A stretch of 64,000 nucleotides of DNA from Bemisia tabaci (GCF_918797505.1 NC_092797.1:48644157-48708156); one strand, 5' to 3'; counted from the stretch's first letter, positions 1-12,063 are shown. Notes: generated by a model from the letters alone, not told the origin. Made by a program: numbers and translations.

Positions 1-400
1 GGGTATCTTTAAAAACAAGAAAAAAGTTGAATATTTCATAAACGACTTTGAGACGTTTAAGGAGACAAGTTATGGTGCGACATTTATGCGTTTTTTGTAT
101 GTTACAAAGTCAGTTTTTGCTCATTTTAAGAACATTTTTAAAAGTTATAATAGTTCTTAAAAGGCGTTTAAAGTGTCAAATCATTTTTTTATTCATTTTA
201 AAAACAACTCTAGAACATTTTTTTTAAAAAATGCTAAAAACTTGGGGATGCGTTCAAAAGTATAATTGTTTAATATCGTCGTGCCGCAGTTCCTGTGAAA
301 ATGTACGGAACATCCCTCTATTCAGCTGGGCCCCATCAAATCTCTTTGACAGTGTCGTTTGCATCTAGTTGTTAAAATTGTAATGTTCTTTGATTAACAG
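1..400. other. trh intron, partial
   Basis: AT-rich sequence with T and A runs and no convincing coding. It ends at the acceptor of the first visible trh exon. Nothing else is seen. Confidence 0.6.
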
Positions 401-507
401 GGTGTCGGAGTTGTTAGATTATACTGCAGAAGAACTGACAGGCATGAATTTATATACGTTATGTCACGGAGAAGATGTTAGTCGACTTAGGAAATCACAT
501 CTTGATC
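401..507 (+). CDS. trh: trh exon: first part of PAS-B
   Basis: Acceptor ttgattaacag at 390-400 and donor gtaagt at 508. It starts with one base of phase carry and ends with one base (c) of a Leu codon completed by the next exon. The 35 residues run from VSELLDY to LRKSHLD. An Arg codon is expected to be completed from the exon upstream of the window. Confidence 0.87.
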
Positions 508-3500
508 GTAAGTACCCTAATTCATCTTTTCACTTGAACGTATGCGCACGTGACTTTTCATAGAAAACACGTAACTTTTAGGTACGTTCTCAAGAGCCAA
601 AGTTTTCCGCGGATCTGTGAAACAAACAATTCCCAATCAAGGCAAGCAACGATTTGATCCAAGATCCGAAAAGTTTGATTTTTTAAAAATTTTCTCTGTG
701 GTTGATAATGTATTTCGTTTCCTGTATACTTTCAAGCTGAGTTTACCTCGATGATGCTGGGAATCACTCTAGAGTAGTTCACATTAATGCAGTTTTGCTT
801 CTATTTTTCGAAGATTTTAAATTATACGTGAAGTTTCTTCGTAATTAAAATATTGATGTGCGCATAAGATTGACGATTTTTTGCTACTGATTAATATTTT
901 ACCAGTTCATTAATGAAATTCGACTTGTACCAACTTCGCAAACATAACAGTCAAGCTAGTCCAGTACATGTTGAAAAAGCCACTAGTCCTGCTTCAAAGT
1001 GGATTGGGTCCCACCATGAAAGACAACGACGCTCTTTGAGTACGCGACTTACTGCGATAAGATCCTCTTCTTTCTTAAAAATGTTTTTATTCTAATTTTA
1101 TTCCTCTCGACAAATCCCTCCCAAAAGTTGTCGAATCTAAATATGACCCTTCCGGTACACGTCACTCTTGAGTCTTCCCAGAGCCATCAATCTGATGGTG
1201 AGCCTTATGGAGATCTCCACGAGGCCGGAAACCCGAAAAACCCGGCGCGTCGTTCCCATGTGAATCACGACCTCGCTGCAGAAGCACAAGCACATCGGGT
1301 ATCAACAATGCCGGTATTAATATTAAAACAAATACGAGGCCCGCGTTTATGGGACGAACCTCGTAAAAAGACGCGAGCTCGCGTGTGTGACACCGTCGAG
1401 TGAAAAATGTTGGTGGTTCTGGGGTTGGGCCAAATTTCATCTGCTTTCGTATTCCGGGCGGCGGCTTGACAGGAAGCCTCATCCCCCGAAGCCCGTCGTT
1501 GCCAGATATCGCCGAAAATCACTTATTTTCCCCATTTAAATCAATGTCAAATATCCTGAGTTGGCAACGTTGCTGGAGGACAGGCACATCTTCTTCCCAG
1601 GAGTGGCTTAGGCTTCTCTCAATCAGCGTGTGTCATCTCGAGCCTATCTCGGCTCATTATTTCCCGAAGCGGCCTCTTATCGTCGCTCCGCTGACGTAAG
1701 GGCGGATCTCTATTTCCACATGAGCCCCAAAATGCATGGCGTTTTATGTACAACAAGGCTCATCGTGGAAATCGAGGTATGCCCTTACGTTAGAGAAGCG
1801 ACGTTATCACCTGCTCCATCCGTCCCATTACGCGAGGACCGCTTGCGCTTTTACTACGCTTACTCACCTCGCGTTTTAATCAACAACGGCAGCCGGCCAG
1901 GTTCATTCAGCTTTTCCGCGAGCCCCCCCCCCCCTCCTATACTCTCCGCCTACAATCGTTTTTTTTTTTTTTGGTCAAGGTGTTTTTGGAGCTTCTTGCG
2001 CAGAGACGGTGTATTTTAGAGACTCTGCGTTGACAAACAAAGCAATGTAATCGGATGAGGCTATGATATATTTAAGCTTTAACGCTATTTTTTACCTATG
2101 ATGGTCGATGAGCAACTTGTCGAGCATAAAATTTGCCGAGCGATGATCGGTGAAAGTCGCGGTGAGGTTTTTTTGCACCGTAAAACTATTCAAAAATTGC
2201 AATGTGGTAAGATAACTTTAGGAGGTACTGATTCGGTTTCCTTTTGTTTTTTTCAGTAATTCACAAAGGCCAAGTTCTAACTCATTACTATAGGTTGATG
2301 AACAAATGCGGTGGTTTCACGTGGTTACAGACGTGTGCCACGGTTGTTTGCAGTGCCAAAAATGCGGAAGAGCAAAACATCATCTGCGTCAATTATGTAC
2401 TTAGGTGAGTTATGGTCTATATGTCTCTACAGATGTTTATAGATAAAATAAAGGAGTAAGTAACGCATTTTAAGTGTCAAGTCATTCGTTTGAAAAAGTC
2501 GAGCATTGTGAGAGAATGCCAGTTATCTTCGAGGTCTAGGTCTAGCAGCTGCGACTGCTGCAAGCTGCGACTGACTGTGTGTGACTCGCGGAATCATTGC
2601 CTCCTTAGAAGCGCCTTCCATTTTGACTGATGCAACTTTTCATACCCAACCACAACAGTGGCTACTCGCACTCCTGCTTCATAATCAATCCATCAAAATT
2701 CAGCCACTAGAAAATTGTTGTTATCGCCCTCATCGCTTTATCTCTATTTTTTAAACATTTTGAAAACCCGAAGGAGAAAGTACACCCTGTAACTTACTAG
2801 GATCACGTTACTGACTTGATCCACGGGCCCACCACGGCGACTTACAGGTAGTCTCAGAAAGATCATTTCGATCGAGGGCTACAATGCTAAACATGCCCAC
2901 TATTATTGCAGCTTTTAAACATTTCCGATTGTGTTTTATTTTATTCTAAGAAACGATTAAAAATATGTTCCAATTTTGTGCAATTCTTTTGGAACGATTA
3001 AAAAAATTCACCGAAAATCGCAGTATAAATTGTGGCTTACTTCTTCTTTAAAAAAATTAAACATGAGCGAAGATTTACGAAGTCCTCATCTAAGAGAGGC
3101 ATTTTTCGACTTCAGCCAATCGATATACTTGATATATATATTTCAGAAAGGATTATAAGGACTAATATAGAAATCATTGCTTGGACTTCTAGGGATTTTG
3201 AATTTTTTTACCTGAAGAAAACGTTCCAAAAGACTTGCCAAAAATTATCCTTACGCCTTACCTACCCAATTTATTATTTAATAATGTCACTCAATTATTT
3301 TTTGGTAAAGCTGTCCAGTTTAGCAATATTTTCATGTTTTTTCATTCTTTACTTTATTTGGTGTTTCAGTGGTAAAGAGTATGAAAATCTAGTGATGGAT
3401 TGCTGCCAGTTAGAAGATCATATTGCTCAAAGGGTCAAGCGGGAAGAGACAAGCGGGAATAATCCTGAAAACGGCTCGCCGGATGCGGATGGTGGAGGTA

Positions 3501-6026
3501 GGTTATACTTTTCATTGCTCTACGGTATTTTTAAAACTCCATCACCGGTCCTTTCATCCTCTAAATTCAGAGAACGAAAGGACCGGTGCCTGATGCTAAT
3601 ATGGCGGTATATGATCACCGATTAATATATCATTATGTCGGAAAGAAAGCTCAAACTGACTTTTTGATGCTTTAAAATTGGAATTTGGGAGCGAATTTTT
3701 CACAGGATATGCATTAAGACTAGTTTCACTTGAAATCATTACATATCTCAATTTTTTTTTCAAAAACTACACGTATGCGCCTTGTTCTCTAAACCCCTCC
3801 ATCGTAATAAATTAGACATTATGTAATTTTTTTTAAAAACAAGCCTCCTTTGCCAACGCCTCCTTTTTTCCACGTTAGAATTTTTCATCGAATTCATACC
3901 TGTTCGATGCGCTATCGACTTGCTCCATTTTTAATTTCACTTTAAAAATCGGAAATTGAAGGTGAGCATCTTCTACGGAAGACCCTTCTTTCCATAGAGT
4001 AAAAGTCAACTAAATTTAGCATTGACAGAACATGTTGAACATGTTGAAGCGTGTGAGATATTTTGTCTAATTGAATTTGGATGTTTTTACAGACGGACGA
4101 AGCAGTGGACCACCGCACAACAGAGAGCACCACTTAACGCCTCCCGAGATGGAGGACGGAGCATCGAGCACGCCGGGCGAGCAGCGCGGAAGACAGCAAA
4201 TAGACCATAGTTCTCAGTTACGCCAACAAACTGATCAGCAGGTAATTATCATGATAGGAAATCCTCTAAAGCCACTTCCGAGCGCAAGTTTAAGCGTCGG
4301 AGAAACTCCTTCATTTCAAAAAGTATGCAATTTGTGCACAGAAGTCGAAACTGTTGTATCATGACGCCTGCCGTTGGTGTGCGTTTTAATTGCATATTTC
4401 GAATTAAGATCCGCGCTGTACGGTCGATGTATACGGTCTTAGATACGGCTAGAGAGGCAGAATTTCATGAGTCTTTACAAAATGAGATTCCAAATATATT
4501 AATTCATTTTTATAAATATTTTATTAATTCCTTTTTATACTTCTGTGATCGACTTGAATGCCATAAAATGCATAGGAACGGTAAACCCTTAATTTTTTAA
4601 TTTTGGAGAAGGGGGGTGAGAGAGAGATAAATTGATTATTAAGCAGCCGAATTTCGAAGTCCCTTATCAAATTCTCGAATAATATTTATGGATTTCATCT
4701 GCAGCTCCTGAAAAATCGTTGATATTCCATCGTTCAACTGAACCAAATTTCATTTGAAATTTCGTGACATTTCATTCTGAGATATCTCACTTTGCATCTC
4801 TGGATACGCAAATCTCTTTTAAGGCGCGCAACTCTGTCGTTGCTAATGGCATCGTTTCCTCTGTTTGTGTGTTTCTTTATCCCCCCCCCCCCCCCCAGTT
4901 GTTTCAAAGCTCAGTGTCTAACATTCGGCGCTTATTCTATGTTTCAGATGAGCAGTACGCTGGCGTCGCAATCACCAAAGAAACCAAGCCTGATCGAGAA
5001 ACCGCTGCAGGTGCCGGCCCAGGCTCAAGCACAGGCTCAGACCCAAGCCCAGGTCCAAGGGCGGCGGGTGCAGAAGCGGAAGCTCCTTCTTCCAACACAA
5101 CACCGGGAGGGCGACAACAGCAGCTCCGAGGAGGACATCCCAGCCGCCCGGAGGTGCCTGGTCCTGAGCCCGGCCTCCTCCTGCCACTCCTCCGTCGCCC
5201 AACCGAGCCCCCGGCAGCACCCGCCCGAAGAGAACGACCCTCCCGGGCCCACCACGGCCGCCACCTCCGTCAAGGACCTCGAGCAGGCCATGTCCAAACA
5301 CCTTCCTTCTTCGCCACCCTCCCTCTCACAACCGACCGACTTCAGCACCGACTCCCTCCTCAAGCAACAACAACGGAGCACCATCCAGTGGATCGGCACC
5401 CACCACCTCCAGAACGGCGCCCCGCTCCCCGCCTCCTCCCTCCTCCGCCAGCTCTACGCCAATCGGGAGAGCGTCATCCGCGCTACCGTCACTTCCGGTC
5501 GCTCCGGTTCATCCCCTAGCGGCGGCTACTACCCCGGCTCCGAGATCAACCACGTCGGCCCCTTACCCACTCCCCCGGCAGCGAGAGCTCCTACTGTGAT
5601 CAATTCTTGAAGTCCTCGACCGAGCCTTTCAGCATGTACTCCCACTCGGGCACCAACGGCTACGACTACCACTCGGCCATGACGCCACCCTCTTCGGTCT
5701 CGCCGCGGGACAAACACCAGCAGCAGCTCCACTCCAACGGGGCCTTCGACAACTCGGTGTATACGGACGTTCTTCGGCACCAGTACTTGAGCTCCGGGAA
5801 CGGTGGCGACATCCCCGCCCAACCTTTCCCGCTCAAACCGCAGCCGTACGCGGCGGTCCACCCGAGTGCCCTCGACGCCGCGTATGCTACGGGGTCTCTG
5901 GAGCAGTCGCAGTTCTACCACCATTCCGCTGGCTTCCACCTCTACCACCCGACGGCTTCCAAGGCCTTCTCGGCGGCGTCGGACCCCCTCAAGAATTCCA
6001 CCAGTTGGTATTCCGCGCCGTCGTAG
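401..6026 (+). CDS. trh: trachealess-like bHLH-PAS transcription factor, 3' part (5 exons)
   Basis: Partial gene; the bHLH and PAS-A exons lie left of the window. Exons 401-507, 2257-2404, 3370-3497, 4093-4241 and 4948-6026 join in phase with GT/AG borders. The first two encode a PAS-B domain (VSELLDYTAEELTG, LCHGEDVSRLRKSHLD, KGQVLTHYYRLMNKCGG, TWLQTCATVVCSAKNAEEQ, ICVNYVL), the third a short acidic segment (YENLVMDCCQLED) and the last two a Gln/Pro/Ser-rich tail with MTPPSSVSPRDKH, a motif also found near the end of NPAS3/Trh proteins. Family knowledge: Trh dimerises with Tango/ARNT in the nucleus and specifies tracheal and salivary-duct fate. Sim and HIF-alpha were considered, but the PAS-B wording fits Trh/NPAS1/3 better. 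The last exon carries one apparent frame change near 5571-5582. The gene is convergent with the klar-like gene on the other strand. Confidence 0.85.
508..2256. other. trh intron with GC-rich block and MITE
   Basis: The first 600 bases are AT-rich. From about 1180 to 1900 the base composition becomes GC-rich, with several short overlapping open frames in both directions that resemble nothing known. The block contains a 123-bp inverted-repeat element (1681-1803) and a C12 tract (1923-1934). Confidence 0.6.
1681..1803. mobile_element. CGTCGC-ended MITE, copy 1
   Basis: 123 bp with long terminal inverted repeats: the left arm reads CGTCGCTCCGCTGACGTAAG and the right arm is its near reverse complement, ending AGCGACG. 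Flanked by a direct TTAT on both sides (1677-1680 and 1804-1807). Copies at 39583-39705 and 42706-42827 have the same ends and also 4-bp AT duplications. It has no coding capacity. Confidence 0.75.
2257..2404 (+). CDS. trh: trh exon: second part of PAS-B
   Basis: Acceptor tttttttcag ends at 2256 and donor gtgagt starts at 2405. Joined to the previous exon it reads L-IHKGQVLTHYYRLMNKCGG and continues through the PAS beta strands to CVNYVL, then two bases of a Ser codon. The phase match and the conserved PAS-B core make this exon firm. Confidence 0.9.
2405..3369. other. trh intron
   Basis: AT-rich. Two overlapping open frames at 2976-3625 run into the next real exon but have no protein-like character upstream of it. 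Nothing else is seen. Confidence 0.6.
3370..3497 (+). CDS. trh: trh exon: linker after PAS-B
   Basis: Acceptor gtgtttcag ends at 3369; donor gtaggt starts at 3498. It encodes SGKEYENLVMDCCQLEDHIA followed by a KREE-containing charged stretch and a Gly/Asn/Asp-rich end. ENLVMDCCQLE is the usual continuation after PAS-B in this family. Phase 2 in, phase 1 out. Confidence 0.87.
3498..4092. other. trh intron
   Basis: It contains a short inverted pair of about 13 bp: caccggtcctttc at 3542-3554 and gaaaggaccggtg at 3576-3588. Otherwise it is featureless AT-rich sequence. Confidence 0.55.
4093..4241 (+). CDS. trh: trh exon: low-complexity linker
   Basis: Acceptor tgtttttacag ends at 4092; donor gtaatt starts at 4242. 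Begins with two bases that complete a GAC Asp codon, then GRSSGPPHNREHHLTPPEME and a Gln-rich end (QLRQQTDQQ). It ends on a codon boundary, matching the phase-0 start of the last exon. Confidence 0.83.
4242..4947. other. trh intron with C16 tract
   Basis: A featureless intron apart from a run of 16 C at 4881-4896, followed by cag. The phase-matching acceptor is the later gtttcag at 4941-4947. Confidence 0.6.
4948..6026 (+). CDS. trh: trh last coding exon, with an apparent -1 frame change
   Basis: Acceptor ctatgtttcag ends at 4947. The first frame gives about 220 residues rich in Gln, Pro and Ser (QAQAQAQTQAQ, SSSEEDIPAARR, STIQWIGTHH) and reaches TGA at 5608-5610. A second frame, open across the overlap, continues with GSESSYCDQFLKSSTEPF, MTPPSSVSPRDKH and a Tyr/His-rich end to TAG at 6024-6026. 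Both halves have GC-rich third positions and Trh-like content, so one protein is expected. The switch falls in the C5G2 run at 5572-5578; one extra base there joins the frames. I read this as a missing base or an allelic lesion, not as two genes. Confidence 0.82.
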
Positions 6027-6530
6027 TCCAATCCAAGGTTCCCCGGTTAGGAATGTTTTTTCCCAAACGGAAATGTGACCGTCCACAGGGACTCGTCCAC
6101 GAGGGTGATTTTTCGGACGGTGATTTCTTTTCAAGTTGGTCCGTTCCGACGATCTAATTTTCAGTTTTTGACGGGAAAGCACTATCTCAAGTAGCACATA
6201 TTGTAATTAAAAATGATTGCTATCGGGCCGGAGTGTAGGGTATATCGTCTATTCACTGATTGAAGGGACTTCTCTATCTGAAATTAATTCAAATAAGGTG
6301 CAATTTTTTTGCTTCGAAAATAGACTATCTTTCTCATCCATGAAACTCATTTTATTGATCGTTTAAAGCCAGCATTTATTGACCAAATAATGTAAAATTA
6401 TCACTGTTTCGTGGTTATTATTGAAATTGTATTGCATTGAAATAAGAATTACTTCAATATTTTTGTTGCGCTGTGCTACTTGGATTTAAATTGTCAAAAA
6501 GGTACTTTCGTCATGTTTTGTGCCAATAAA
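6027..6530 (+). other. trh: trh 3' UTR, minimal
   Basis: Non-coding sequence after the stop, ending at an AATAAA at 6525-6530. Other AATAAA copies lie at 6739-6744 and 8573-8578, so a longer 3' UTR is possible. Confidence 0.5.
6525..6530 (+). terminator. candidate poly(A) signal of trh
   Basis: AATAAA about 500 bases after the trh stop codon. It is the first canonical signal downstream, but usage cannot be judged from sequence. Confidence 0.45.
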
Positions 6531-9000
6531 TGACGCTACCCTTCTCCACAAGAGCCCTTCAGCCTTCAGCATTCTTGAGCGTTGCTTGTGCCAAGGTATT
6601 TCCACAATTCACATTTGCTGAAATTCATACCAATGTCTCCGTTGTGAGTTCTTCAACAGTGAGGTCCATTCCCCATGCCAAGGATGATCACCAAAAATAA
6701 TATCATTTTCATCGGGTAGTATAGTAATAAGTAACCTCAATAAAAGTATATTACGACACGATGTGTGCCGAACAAAACTGACGAAATCCTAAGCCACGTA
6801 GGTGCCTACATTTCGAAGTGTTTTATGGAGGATGGTTTGATCCAAGAATAAAGCATCCCAATTTTTTAGCAAGGCCTAAATTTTGGTTAAAATTGACTTA
6901 AAACATACTTAGGAGGAATACATACTTACTGCTAAAATTTTCAAATTCAATTGTCCCTTTTTCCGCGTCATGTCGTTGATTGTAGGTTCCTTTTGCAAGT
7001 TTTCAAAACCACTTGCTCTATCAATCTGTATAAATTCACGGGCTCAAGAAACTCTTGCGCATAGGTACTTTTTTATTATTTATTTCAATTTTTTGTTAAC
7101 GTTTTGTTTATGTTTGTAATTATCAATTCCAATAATCGTGTAATTATGTATGATACTGTATCTATTTTACTCAGTAAAACTGATTTTTTTACTTCTCTTT
7201 ATCATTTTTGTACCGAGGTAATAATCGATGATGTAACAATACTTCACATTTACAAAGGGTGCTTTAAAAAAGTCAAGGTGTTTTAGCAGTACCTAAATTG
7301 TTGATACTAGATAATTTTGAGTAACGAACTGACATCAGTCAACTTCTTTAAACATTTTTAGTGACTGATATACTCTTAAGATGGCTTGATGCTTTTCTCT
7401 TCATCTTCTATGTCTTTCGTCCTCTGCTCTTATTCGTCCTTTCTCTTGAGACAGATTGCTATCTTTCTTGATGTTTCAATTGTTGTTTCTTTTTTTTCCC
7501 TCGTTGCCCTCTCTGTGACTCATCCTCTCCTTTATTTTTTTGTAGCAAAATGAACACTAAAATGAACACTGAAATCATTTCTCTTTACTCTCGCGACAAT
7601 GCTAGCTCCCTTCCTCAGTTGGATTCCCTTAATCTCATACTTAGACAAGCATTAATTTTCCTCTGTTTTTCTGATGTACTCTTGGAGTAAGGCTAGCAGG
7701 ATATTGGATGCGCCAGTTTTTAATCAGGAGAATTTGGCAGCCATTAATGTGAGCATGACTGTGCTCCCCATATAAATTATTACACTGAGAGTGCACATTT
7801 TTAACTTTCCAGTTTTCTGTTTCAAACAGTTAAGATTTCTAATGTTTGAAATACATACCCACAGTTTATCAGAAACGCACTCATAATTCATAATTTTTTT
7901 TTTCTTTTCCGAATTCCAATCTTTGATTTCCAAGTTGGACAAAAAATAGGGAGAAATTGTGCTGTGATATAATTTATTAATAGTGAATTTGTAAAATGCG
8001 AATAATAGGAAAATCTTAGAAGGTTAAGTAAACCATAAATTAAGTTGTTTTTTTCTTGTACCTTAATGTATACCTGTGAAATCTCTCCATCTCAGTATTT
8101 TTCATTTTCATCTCTTCGTCCGCTTACTTGTAAAATTTCTGTTTTCGTACGTCACTAAAGAAGAATGTCTAATAGTTACAATTTTTGTACAATGCCGAAA
8201 GAAAAAGACCATGAGCAAGAATAGAAGTAAAAATTCAAGTAAAGAGAATCATGTGCAATATTTTTTTTACGTTCTTTGCGATTGGTTGTAAATGTAACTG
8301 TGTACTCCTATGTCTTTGAAAATTATCTGTTATTATTCTTTTTATCATAATATCATTATTATTTTTTACATTATCCTTTTAATCTATAGTATCATTAATC
8401 AATGAAGAATGTGTGTTATCTTACAAATTTTTAAAAATACCTGCTTGTCCTCATCTATGGAGGTAAACTTTCAGTCCGACTTAAGCTACCAAGGTGCATA
8501 TTTTTCGTACAAGTACTTAAATTGAGTGGAAACGATCATAAATAACTCGTCATCGGGTAAACTAGAAAGCCAATAAAAGAACTTAAGTTAAACATTGGCT
8601 CCGATAACTTCCAAAATGTCTCCATCATAAGGTATTTTTAAAATTGATTTCTAAATATTTTTAAATAATATTTTGTAACTGTACATATGCAACGTTATAT
8701 TAAAAATTCAGAATGATTCACGTTTAAATAGTTGTTTTAATTTCATGAGGCAAGTCTCATTTCCTTTCCTATGAATGACCTTTGCCTGATTTCAACTTTG
8801 GGAGCTTTCATAAATTAAGCAACACACTTGTTTGGCATTTTAGACTCCCCCTCTTCCCCTGTAACGATTTGTAATGCATCCCCAAATGCTTGAACGCATC
8901 GCTTGATCCATATCCCCCACCCCCATTCCTCAAATGCTTTGAGAAACTACTAACTAGTGAAGATATGGCTGGATAAAATTTGCATTATTTTCAATGGGAC
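6531..9000. other. intergenic, no gene seen
   Basis: AT-rich sequence with a pyrimidine-rich stretch at 7385-7545. The open frames are short and lack protein character. It may include a long trh 3' UTR. Confidence 0.5.
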
Positions 9001-9414
9001 TGTAAAAAATTACATTGAAAAAATAGGCAATACATTTTTAACATTGTGTTTCATACTACTAGAGAGGGTTGCTCAGTTGAGCCGTGGAGGTCTTTTTAAT
9101 ATCGTCTACTGTTATAAAGGGTAAAGCTGCCTACAATCTGCTGCGTGAAAGAGTGGCTAAGTGCTACCGGCACTAAGAAGACTTCGATGGTGAAAAAGCA
9201 GAAGTGCGTAGGTATCTCGGAAAACACGATTTTTCAGGAGAGTAAAAAAACTGTCTACATTCCTCCTTATCGTCAGTAGAAGGGTAATAATTCTTGAGGA
9301 TAGCAAGAATAAGATGCTTTTTCAGACTTCATCAATATTTTGAATAATTTCTCGCGCTGTTAGAAAATACGGCCGAAATGCCGAGATTCGCGTTTTCGGC
9401 ACTAAGAATTGACA

Positions 9415-9735
9415 CTTTATCACGAGATACGCATTTTTACAATTAGTGTTTTAAACCTATCGTTGGCGGATTTTGATCATTTAAAAACTGAAAAAAGGGT
9501 CTCATGCTTACAATTCTTTATCAGAAGCTTTAGTTTGACCTCATACGGCCGGATCAAGCATTGTATGATTGGAAACTGACATTAGATTACGAGATACGCC
9601 TTTCTGCAATTAGTGTTTTGAAGCTACTCTTGATCATTAAGATCAAAAATAGAATTTATTCAACCTTAAAACTTATTTAGAAGCTTTAGTCGATCCAATA
9701 CACTAAATGAAGCATTGTTTGACCGGATTGACTCT
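9415..9735. repeat. two diverged tandem units of about 160 bp
   Basis: Unit 1 (from about 9418) and unit 2 (from about 9586) both contain ACGAGATACGC, then CAATTAGTGTTTT, a TTGATCATT-like segment and AGAAGCTTTAGT. They have diverged by substitutions and small indels. No coding. Confidence 0.6.
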
Positions 9736-10225
9736 AATAAAACTAACCGTTGTGATGAACCGTCAGTTCAATCAGTTCGTGATTGCATTGGCCCAGAGAG
9801 TAAAAATGGACATGAACATCGACGCGCTGCTAGTAGGTAGTAGATACCTATGAAGAAATGATACTGGACTGGAAGGCCCTCGAGTGATAATCCGCCTTCA
9901 ATTACAAGCGTATGCAACATTAATGACAAGTAACAGTACCTAATCTCCCCCTACCCTCGTCTATCGGCCTATCACCAGCATTCACTGATATTATGCATGC
10001 TGGACTGCCTGATTATCCACATTTATCCACATCAACTTTTCTTTTAGAAAACAAAGGGTATGTAAAAGCAGCCCGAAACGGAAACGACAATTGAAAACAC
10101 AGGAAAAAGCGGAAACAAGGCTAAAATACAAAATATAAAGGCAGGATGTTTCGGTACCTTACGGCACCATTATCAACTGCAAAAAGAATTAAAAATAAAA
10201 AGAAATTAAAATAAAAACCAGCAAA

Positions 10226-10303
10226 CGGCGTTACATCGTGAAATTGGTAAATGAGACTCAAACTCAACTGAGTCTCATTTACCAATTTCATGATGTAACG
10301 CCG
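10226..10303. repeat. hairpin with 35-bp arms
   Basis: Left arm 10226-10260 starts CGGCGTTACATCGTG; right arm 10269-10303 is its reverse complement with one mismatch. The loop is 8 bases. A small foldback element or part of one. Confidence 0.85.
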
Positions 10304-10329
10304 CGGCTTTACCACGGTCCTTTGGTCCC

Positions 10330-10660
10330 TTTATTATCTCACTTTTCTTACCAATTATTGGTAATATTACCAAGACAGACTGCTTTTATCAGGTAAGAAT
10401 ACCACTTTTATTGGTAATCAATTCCCGGTAACTTTGCCATTTTATCTCGGTAATTCTACCAAAGTCGATAAAAAAAAATGGCGTTTTTACCAAGGTCCAG
10501 TAAAATTACCCAAAATGTTCAATAATCTTACCGAGATTTCTAAGTAAAATTACCAATTCCATAAATGGTAATTTTACCAAGAAAAAACTGGGATCAAATA
10601 AAACCCTGAATTCTTGGTAATTTTACCCTTTTTTTAGTAAATGCACCGAGATTTTTTTTT
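10330..10660. repeat. degenerate GGTAATTTTACC low-complexity block
   Basis: About 330 bases dominated by TTGGTAAAATTACC-type words in both orientations, including TTACCAATTATTGGTAATAT and GGTAATTTTACCAAG. The block ends sharply at the start of the exon-like array at about 10664. Confidence 0.8.
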
Positions 10661-11106
10661 CAGTGGGGACCCGAGTCATTGTTGGAATGTGGCGCGCCTT
10701 CAACCCATTTGGCAGCAACATGCTTACACCCGTGGTCGAATAGTTGTATCACTACGCCTGCCGTGAATGAGCTCAAATATCCTTTCCAGCATGGGTAAGG
10801 AAGCGTATTTAGCTCCGATTGCAACGTAACAGACCTCGACTAGTGTCTTTTTCCTAATCATTCTTGTCACGAAAGGCAAAAAAAGTTTTTCTAAAGAATT
10901 TCCGCGGATTTTCTTCAATCGCCGGATATTTGACGCAATATTTTCTCTCGTTTAATACTTCATTTTAAAATAGTGAATATAACTAAACCAAATCCGAGAA
11001 TCTGAATAATTACAATTCAGGGATACACATTCCCTCAAATTGTGGTAATAATTATTAATTATTAATTATTATGTAGAGGGTCAAGGATAATGACGTGTAG
11101 TCCTAC

Positions 11107-11246
11107 CTTTGCGGCGATTTCAGCGGCGCGCCAGCCAGGGAGATCGCACGGGATGGGACCCAAGTAATTGTTGGAGTGTGGCGCGCCTTCAATCCAGCTG
11201 GCAGCAACATGCTTACACCCGTGGTCGAATAGTTGTATCACTGCGC
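11107..11246 (-). pseudogene. exon-like fragment resembling a short-chain dehydrogenase (copy 2)
   Basis: Open for 46 codons between splice-like borders: it contains VIQLFDHGCKHVAASWIEGA and IPCDLPGWRAAEIAAK before the donor GTAGGAC. The spacing of a LFDHGCKHVA-like segment and an IPCD-W segment recalls the N-terminal Rossmann half of SDRs such as 15-hydroxyprostaglandin dehydrogenase. No preceding glycine-motif exon or following catalytic YxxxK exon was found nearby, so I treat it as a gene fragment. The family call is weak. Confidence 0.35.
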
Positions 11247-11923
11247 CTGCCGTGAATGAGCTCAAATATCCTTTCCAGCATGCGTAAGGAAGCGTATTTA
11301 GCTCCGATTGCAACGTAACAGACCTCAACTAGTGTCTTTTTCCTAATCATTCTTGTCACGAAAGGCAAAAACAGTTTTTCTAAAGAATTTCCGCGGATTT
11401 TCTTCAATCGCCGGATATGTGACGCTATATTTTCGCTCGTTTTATACCTCATTTCACATACATTTTAGCGGTGAGCCAGCAAAAGGGATCGCACGGGATG
11501 GGACCCGAGTAATTGTTGGAGTGTGGCGCGCCTTCAATCCAGCTGGCAGCAACATGCTTACACCCGTGGTCGAATAGTTGTATCACTACGCCTGCCGTGA
11601 ATGAGCTCAAATATCCTTTCCAGCATGCGTAAGGAAGCGTATTTAGCTCCGATTGCAACGTAACAGACCTCAACTAGTGTCTTTTTCCTAATCATTCTTG
11701 TCACGAAAGGCAAAAAAAGTTTTTCTAAAGAATTTCCGCGGATTTTCTTCAATCGCCGGATATTTGACGCAATATTTTCTCTCGTTTCCTTCTTCATTTT
11801 AAAATAATGATTATAACTAAACCAAATCCGAGATTCTGAATAATTACAATTCAGGGATACACTTTCACTCAAATTGTGGTAATAACGGGACAGAGGGTCA
11901 AGGATAATGATGTGTAGTCCTAC

Positions 11924-12063
11924 CTTTCCGGCGATTTTAGCGGCGCGCCAGTCAGGGAGATCGCACGGGATGGGACCCGAGTAATTGTTGGAGTGTAGCG
12001 CGCCTTCAACCCAGCTGGCAGCAACATGCATACACCCGTGGTCGAATAGTTGTTTCACTACGC
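11924..12063 (-). pseudogene. exon-like fragment resembling a short-chain dehydrogenase (copy 4)
   Basis: Same 140-base length, frame and splice-like borders as copy 2; it reads VKQLFDHGCMHVAASWVEGA and then IPCDLPDWRAAKIAGK. The frame is intact despite substitutions. No partner exons were found nearby, so it is probably a relic or a stray duplicated exon. Confidence 0.35.

Noticed and set aside
1128..2019. Overlapping frames in the GC-rich trh intron
   Set aside because: Short, open on both strands, no conserved motif, and one crosses the MITE.
4764..5519. Second + strand frame over the trh last exon
   Set aside because: Pro/Arg-rich shadow frame caused by high GC; the Trh-like frame is the other one.
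5565..5582. Programmed -1 ribosomal frameshift in trh
   Set aside because: No X XXY YYZ heptamer is present (the base before the C run is T) and no clear stem-loop follows; a one-base indel is simpler.
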